In this document: positions 5,395 through 11,100 of the stretch, piece after piece | Numbering within the stretch: the first letter of the stretch is position 1 | Layout of the letters: every line of letters starts with the position of its first letter | Source: JBDRAU01 sp043823315 | GTDB lineage: Bacteria; Patescibacteriota; UBA1384; DTJR01 | Reading direction: 5' to 3' | Length of the DNA: 16,624 nucleotides | NCBI GenBank assembly: GCA_043823315.1 | Contig: JBDRAU010000006.1 | Coordinates: 1 to 16,624 of the forward strand | The notes under the pieces: model-generated | What the model was told of the DNA's origin: nothing | What the model saw: the letters and a program-made list of their open reading frames with translations, nothing else | Database searches by the model: none | Position numbers and translations under genes: made by a program

Positions 5395-5997
5395 ATGAAA
5401 AAGAAAATGCCGATATTACTAGTTGATTGCGACGGAGTATTAACAGACCAGCTCTGCCTTTTTTCGGCACTAAACAAAGAACTAGGAAAAGATAAAAAGT
5501 TTGAAGACTGCTTTAGTTATCATTTGCATGAAGTGTGGGAAACTAAACCTGAAGAAATCGATGAGGCCCTAAATAGGATAGAAAAAACATTTTCATATGA
5601 GAGCGTCGATCCGGCTCGAGATGCTATAGAGGCAATAGGCCAACTTCAGAAAAAGTTTAAAGTTATCATTTTGACTGCGCGCAAACCGCAACATGAATCT
5701 GCAACAAAAGTTTGGGCAAAGAAATATTTCAAAAATTTAGATATTATTTTTGCCAGAACCGATCACAATCGCCACGGTAACAATTCACCTGAAACAAAAC
5801 TTGAGGTCTGCAAACGACTAAACGCCTTTGCCTTGATTGAAGATAATCCGCATGAACTCTTGGATCTTGCCAAACAAAAGATAAGTACTCAGACGATTTG
5901 CTTCAACGCACCATATAATCAAGACCTAGACAAGAATAAAAAAATCTTTAGAGGAAATTGGATCGAGATAAGGGATCATCTATTGGGGCAGTTCTGA
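5395..5997 (+). CDS. HAD-superfamily 5'-nucleotidase (NT5C-like)
   Basis: A 200-residue phosphatase of the HAD superfamily. All four motifs are present: I, 'VDCDGVLTD' (nucleophile Asp11, acid/base Asp13); II, 'ILTAR' (Thr94); III, Lys135 in 'SPETKLEVC'; IV, 'IEDNPHEL' (E149-D150). The C-terminal 'FNAPYNQ' (170-176) resembles the 5'(3')-deoxyribonucleotidase (NT5C) family, which dephosphorylates nucleoside monophosphates; the exact substrate is inferred. The ATG at 5395 is chosen because a leaderless-type promoter lies directly upstream and the motif I strand begins at residue 6. A TTG at 5377 would lie inside the promoter. Its last 18 nt overlap the end of rmuC on the other strand, and no terminator is visible there. 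Confidence 0.82.
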   Translation: MKKKMPILLVDCDGVLTDQLCLFSALNKELGKDKKFEDCFSYHLHEVWETKPEEIDEALNRIEKTFSYESVDPARDAIEAIGQLQKKFKVIILTARKPQHESATKVWAKKYFKNLDIIFARTDHNRHGNNSPETKLEVCKRLNAFALIEDNPHELLDLAKQKISTQTICFNAPYNQDLDKNKKIFRGNWIEIRDHLLGQF

Positions 5998-7002
5998 ATC
6001 AGTAGTCTCTTCCAAAAGCTCTTTTTGTTCGCTCTCGAGTAAACTGACCTGTTCGATTTTACCCGAAAGCCGGGAGAAGTCCGAGTCGACGCGCTCCATT
6101 GTGGATTTGGCATTGGTTACATGACGATTTAGCACACCCAGATTATCTCCAAATTTTCTCGTCTCAGATTGGATAATTTTCAAAGTTCCCATTATCTGCT
6201 TTGACATTTCGGAAATTCTTTTGCCCTGAAGGCCTAGCATAATCGTACGAAGATAATAGAAGAACGTATTGGGGCTGGTCGGGATTACCTTGGCCTTTAC
6301 CGCGTAATCATGGAGGTCCTGTTCGTTGGAGATCAGCTCATAAAAAAGTGTCTCGCTTGGCAAATACATCATTGCAAAATCCACCGTTCCTTCATCGGAC
6401 AAAATATATTTTTTACTTATAGCATTCACATGCACTCTAAAATCTGACCTGAACTTTCTGCGCGCATCCGTTCTCTCTTGATCGCTTTTGGCATTCAAAA
6501 TCCTGTTGAAATTTTCAAGTGGAAACTTGGCATCAACCGGCACAATTCCAGCTTCGATTTTAATTGCCGCATCAACTGTTTGTCCGTTTTTGAATTTGTG
6601 CTGCATTTTATAAAGCTCATTTGGGAAGGTTTGGGCTAGCATGTCTTTTAGGCCCTGCTCGCCAAGTCCTCCACGCATCTTCGGGGATTTCAAAAATTCC
6701 TGAAAGCTTTGTAGATTTTGCCCAATTTGCGACATCTGTCCAAGCTCCCTGTTAACTGCTCCGATTACTCTGGCAGCATTATCAAGCCGCTCGCCAATTA
6801 CTTGATTGGTTCTATCTAACTTATTTTGAAAACTACTCTGGAGGTTCTGCATATTTTGATTAAGCATCTGAAGCGATTTGTCATCATTAGAATCTTCCTT
6901 CAGATCTTTGACCATCTTTCTCAAGAAAAAAACAATTACTGCCGAGAGCAAAACCAAAGCGCCTATTACCACCAAAAGTGTCGTTAATAATTCTTTGTTC
7001 AT
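5980..7002 (-). CDS. rmuC: DNA recombination protein RmuC
   Basis: A 340-residue membrane-tethered protein of the RmuC family, known to limit recombination at inverted repeats and thought to be a nuclease. An N-terminal membrane helix (about 6-27) is followed by a coiled coil (about 40-105) and the RmuC domain (about 107-300), with 'RGGLGEQGL' (110-118), 'PVDAKFPLENF' (155-165) and 'SPNTFFYYLRTI' (243-254). It is shorter than the roughly 475-residue E. coli protein, mainly in the coiled coil and tail. No Shine-Dalgarno is visible; a TTGGTG-17-TATACT promoter predicts a leader of about 20 nt. It is convergent with the HAD gene (18-nt overlap). Confidence 0.92.
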   Translation of the reverse strand: MNKELLTTLLVVIGALVLLSAVIVFFLRKMVKDLKEDSNDDKSLQMLNQNMQNLQSSFQNKLDRTNQVIGERLDNAARVIGAVNRELGQMSQIGQNLQSFQEFLKSPKMRGGLGEQGLKDMLAQTFPNELYKMQHKFKNGQTVDAAIKIEAGIVPVDAKFPLENFNRILNAKSDQERTDARRKFRSDFRVHVNAISKKYILSDEGTVDFAMMYLPSETLFYELISNEQDLHDYAVKAKVIPTSPNTFFYYLRTIMLGLQGKRISEMSKQIMGTLKIIQSETRKFGDNLGVLNRHVTNAKSTMERVDSDFSRLSGKIEQVSLLESEQKELLEETTDSELPQ

Positions 7003-7029
7003 AAGTTTTAAATCTAGAATACAGAATAC

Positions 7030-7058
7030 AGTATATAGGATTTTTTAAAATACACCAA
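7030..7058 (-). promoter_or_regulatory. Possible promoter of rmuC
   Basis: Minus strand TTGGTG (7058-7053), a 17-nt spacer and TATACT (7035-7030), placing the start near 7023, about 20 nt before the rmuC ATG. Confidence 0.4.
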
Positions 7059-7132
7059 ACAAAACACGAACTGCCAGCTTCTCGACTTCACTGTGTTTCG
7101 CTCGAAGAATACTCAAAGAATAGCCATTCAAA

Positions 7133-7208
7133 AAAACCATTATAGTTCGAGCTAAGCAATGTCTCCTTTAAAACTCATTATTGTTCGAGTCAGTCGAGAA
7201 CTTCCTTT
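7133..7208. repeat. Two degenerate tandem copies of a 37-39 nt unit
   Basis: Copy one (7133-7169) and copy two (7170-7208) both begin AAAAC, share ATTATNGTTCGAG and end with CTCCTTT or TTCCTTT. Nearby TCTCGACT (from 7080) is complementary to AGTCGAGA near 7192-7199. The 3' edge touches the stop codon of the neighbouring gene. The rest of the gap between rmuC and this gene shows no reading frame. Confidence 0.45.
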
Positions 7209-7758
7209 AATTAAACTTAAGAGTGTTTAGGGTTCGTAAGAATGTATTGGCATAAAGAGAGTTGTCAATCAACATCATCGGGTTCGATTTATCAAAGTAA
7301 CTCTTGTTATACTTGAAGACAACGACGCTATCGTCTCTGTCAAAGAAATAGTAGAGTGATGATTCCTGACCACTCTGGAGAAGGTACGAGTAGCCGTTTT
7401 CTCCCGAATTGAATTTGAAGAGTTGGCTCTTATTAACTCCCAAAAACGCTTCTGCTTGTTCGTCAAGCGCTCCGTCAAATCCTTTTTTATAGACTATCAC
7501 GTTTGCAAGTCCTGGATTTGCAAGGGCAGTATCATTTGGCGCTACCACCTTAATGTAAACCTCATTTTCAGTAATTTGCTCTCTCTGCAAACCGAAGCTT
7601 TCGGGAACTACAAAGGTAAAGTTTCCCTGCGTTTCGGTATAGATTTTCGACTTGTCGAATACGTCCCTGGGGAGAAGATAGACAACAAAAACGAATGCGA
7701 CCATAACCGAAACAAGCACTACGAGCCAAGCTACCTTGGCGTTATCTGATAATTTCAT
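7207..7758 (-). CDS. Membrane-anchored protein of unknown function
   Basis: A 183-residue protein with one N-terminal membrane helix (about 10-29, rich in V, L and F) and an extracytoplasmic domain of about 150 residues with alternating strands and several Tyr/Phe pairs ('NFTFVVPESF', 'VYIKVVAP', 'ANVIVYKK', 'SSLYYFFDRDDSVVVFKY'). I do not recognise the family; it may be an extracellular alpha/beta domain similar in shape to PsbP-like folds (weak). Its ATG follows the stop of the four-helix membrane protein gene by 3 nt (TAAACCATG) with no separate ribosome site, so translation is coupled and the two are likely partners. Confidence 0.75.
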   Translation of the reverse strand: MKLSDNAKVAWLVVLVSVMVAFVFVVYLLPRDVFDKSKIYTETQGNFTFVVPESFGLQREQITENEVYIKVVAPNDTALANPGLANVIVYKKGFDGALDEQAEAFLGVNKSQLFKFNSGENGYSYLLQSGQESSLYYFFDRDDSVVVFKYNKSYFDKSNPMMLIDNSLYANTFLRTLNTLKFN

Positions 7759-7761
7759 GGT

Positions 7762-8088
7762 TTATTTTTCGCTGATGCCGACTATCGTCTTAAGAGCAAC
7801 TACAAACGCCGCTGAAGCGACAAAAGAAACGAAGTTATTTAAGACCATCTGAATCGTTCCGGCAAAATCAGCTCCATTAAGCAAAATTACCGAGAAACTG
7901 GCTGTGCCGATAATCAAGAGTGCCGTCGTAGCGACCAAGAACTTTTCCGCTTCTTTTTCGTTGATATTAAGAAACCCGACTACCAGCCCCAAAATAACTA
8001 GCAAGATCGCGCTGTAACTAAGCTCGAAAAATGCCAACAAAATTGCCACCAAAACCCCTGCAATGAATAACCACTTCTTATAGTTCAT
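7762..8088 (-). CDS. Small four-helix integral membrane protein
   Basis: A 108-residue protein made almost entirely of four hydrophobic helices (about 5-22, 26-43, 53-72, 84-106), with a short charged loop (NEKEAEK) between the second and third. I do not recognise a family or catalytic residues. The ATG at 8088 is supported by GAGGGG a few nt upstream. First gene of a two-gene operon with the 183-residue anchored protein, preceded by a hairpin leader and an extended -10 promoter. Confidence 0.75.
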   Translation of the reverse strand: MNYKKWLFIAGVLVAILLAFFELSYSAILLVILGLVVGFLNINEKEAEKFLVATTALLIIGTASFSVILLNGADFAGTIQMVLNNFVSFVASAAFVVALKTIVGISEK

Positions 8089-8103
8089 AATCCCCTCTTT
8101 TTC

Positions 8104-8131
8104 ATCCTCCGCAGCATTGGCTTAGGAGGAT
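8104..8131 (-). promoter_or_regulatory. Leader hairpin before the membrane-protein operon
   Basis: ATCCTCC and GGAGGAT form a 7-bp stem around a 14-nt loop with an inner AGC/GCT pairing. On the minus strand it follows the predicted start and precedes the operon ATG by about 15 nt. It buries a GGAGGATG sequence, a false or alternative ribosome site. There is no T-run, so it is not a standard terminator for the giant gene. Confidence 0.45.
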
Positions 8132-8149
8132 AATTATTTTTACAATTCT

Positions 8150-8158
8150 ATTATAGCA
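8150..8158 (-). promoter_or_regulatory. Extended -10 promoter of the membrane-protein operon
   Basis: The minus strand reads TGCTATAAT, an exact extended -10, just after the stop of the giant gene. The predicted start is near 8143. The -35 position falls in the last codons of the giant gene and is poor, as is tolerated for extended -10 promoters. Confidence 0.5.
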
Positions 8159-8161
8159 AAT

Positions 8162-11100
8162 TTAACTCACAACGTAAGGCGCTTCGTAAAGCCTGACTTC
8201 ACCCTGAACTCTTTGCGACATGCTTCGCAAATATTCTCGAATAACGGTTATATGCTTGTTGAACCTTTCGCGTTCTACGTTCGTAAAACTCATCGGATCA
8301 ATCCCTTGGTTGTGGGCCGAATCATAAATAACGTTTGACCTAAGCCGCCACGTCAGAAAGTCCTGATGAGCGACGACAAGCATCTCCGAAAGTGTCATGT
8401 TGGAGTATTCGGGAATGAGTGCTTTTATTCTATCCTCTGCTTGAATAAACTCTCCACCTGAGAATACTCCGGCTTCTTCTAGAAACTTAAGTCTGTCTGT
8501 TGTCGATGCAGGTGGTTGCTCTCCGGAGGCCAGAACTTTATCAATATGCCTTAGCATCAGATGGTAAGCTTCAAAATTAAGAATTCGGGTGAACATAACC
8601 TTGATGTCACGCGCCGGATCACCCGCCATTACCTGTGAGGACCCCTCTAGGAAGAATTTTCTAAATTTATCGACTCCGCTAAAGACAACATATTTAGTGA
8701 GCGCTTCATTCTCCGTCTTCATCTTCTCAAGTGCCCTGGCGATAAATCGATCTACCAAGGGTTTATCTTCTTCCTTGACTGCCTTGAGGTCAAGCATTGA
8801 AGTAATTTCAACCCTTTGCGAGAATCGACCCTGAGAGTCGCTCGTCTCTTCGTCTAGCTCATCCAAGCAAACATCAAAACCGGTGGTGTGCATACCGCCG
8901 GCGTCTATATTATATCCGAGCTCGTCGAATCTCGAAAACAAAGCGTTCTTCAGCAGATTAAAGAAAACGCTGTGATCAGCTTGGGTTTTCTGATCATCGA
9001 CCAAGAGCAATAAATCATAGTCTGAAGCAAACACCGCTTCATTGCGTGAAGTGGAAGATGTCATCGATATACAGTAAGCAGATCGATCCGGAACCCTTCC
9101 TTCATTTTTGACCGCTTCTTGTGACGCCCATTTGATCGCATAGTCGATCGCAACTTCGGCAATTTTCCTTCTGACCTCACCGATATTCCACAAAACATTT
9201 TCGGAGTTAGCTCTAGCTACTCGAATATCTTCACCGTTTTTTTGGCCGATTAGAATATAGGCCATGTTCTCTGGAATAAACCGCAGGCTCGGGGGGAAAC
9301 CATGCTCTTCTAAATAGCGATTATGGGCAAAAAGCGGCTTCCAGCCCTTTTGCTCTAATGTTGCCTGTTGGTCAACTAGGATGTAACGCTGCAGTTGTTT
9401 CTCGAGTTCCTCCGCCGAAGCGTTAGGGTCTAAGTTATCAAGCAACGACCCATGAATGGGTTTTTCGTACCACTGGGAATTGCTGTATGGTGAGACCGTT
9501 TGAACATCGTCGTAATGGGCAATATAACTAATAAATATGTAAGGATCGATTCGTCTTCCGGAATCATCTGAAGCAATTTTTTCGATAACTTTCTGTAGTT
9601 TATCGGACTTACCGTCCTGATAAAGTCGCCCAACCAAAAACGATGACATATAGATATCAACAGTTCTTAAAATTTCCGACTCCGGAATATCAGACTGTCG
9701 CATTTGTTCATAAAGAGACAGGAATGTTTGGTGAACTCGCTCGAAGTCGCCACTTGCCTTTAACCGTTTCTTCACTTCCTCGAAAGCCCTAGTTCTAACA
9801 CCGGTTTGCTTTTCTTCATGCTCTTTAAGCATCAATCCGGTTATCTCATTCTCAGCGTTTTCGGGAGTCGACTCCAACGCAATACAACTCCGCGGAATGG
9901 CACGAACCAAAGTTGAGGTTTTGCCTTGCTCAGCACTGGAGAGCCGCGACACCCCCCACTCACCCTGCCAGTCTGACATCTCTAGGTTGACATATGAATT
10001 TCTCAAATCATCTCGAAGTAAGACTATTGCGCCCCCTCCTCTCAACTGCATATACGACTGCCCCAAGTCGAAGACCGTAAAGAATCCCGGGGAACCATAG
10101 TTCTCCATCATTCTCCCGCCAGCCATCCCGCCAGAGATTGCTTGCTCTGAAGCTTCGGATGTTCCGTGCAAAACAAAAGAAAAGCCCCTGCGATCGAACA
10201 CATCCTTTGACGCCAGCATTTGGGCCTCGGTACCGACCTCACGATCATGCCTCAGATAATTAGAATTATAGCCTTCCTGGCGATAATATTCGGTAAAATC
10301 ATTAGCAGCCTTTTTTTCCCCTTGAAATTCAGAAGAAATTGCGTGAACCAACTGCTGCTCACCTCTTGTTGGAAGTGGCATTCGTGATCTCGCTTCTTCC
10401 GCCTGTCCTTTAAGCTCCGGACCTAATAAGCTCATCATTAAATAATTGTAATTATCTGATGCACCAGGCTGACGCGGAGTGCGAAGACTCTTGTCGAGTT
10501 TTCGCACCAGCCTTGCACCATCCGGCCTGAAAAATAACATATTAAAATAACTTTCGAATTGATCGAGGATTCGGTCTTCGTCCTTCAGCTCTTCTAGTGT
10601 AGGAGGTACCGGAGAGACGGTTCTCTCTGTTTCGTAATTTTGTGCCAATGGGCTTTGCAAAACTTCGGCAAATTCCTCAAGTGATAGGTTTTCGATCAAA
10701 TAAACTGCCGGAGGACAAGTTTCGAGAGCACGCTCTATCAACTTGCGGCCCTCCTCGCTGGTATATTTCTCGAGCTGCGAGAAACTCAAGGTTGGCAAAA
10801 TGGTTGTGACATAGTTCTGGGTCAATATATCCTGACTGAACACATCAACAAGCTGCTTAAATCTCTCTGCTCTTTGCCCCTCTGAACAATATATGACTAT
10901 CCCAATAGATAACTCGCCTCTGTTAAATTCACGAGCATACTCTACGGCTGATTTAATATCATCGCCAATTAGATCTAAATTTAATGACTCGACTGGCACA
11001 TCCTGATTGAATAAACTTTTAAAAATTAAGCCAGGGTTATTAATTTTTTCGTAAAGCAGAATAATCTTGGGATCTTCGCAAATATCGATGATCTGATCAA

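Noticed and set aside
5980..5997. Possible frameshift or misassembly where the HAD and rmuC genes overlap.
   Set aside because: Both proteins end after complete domains; an 18-nt tail-to-tail overlap is normal in compact genomes.
7133..7208. Possible CRISPR-like array.
   Set aside because: Only two degenerate copies, directly adjacent with no spacer, and no cas genes nearby.
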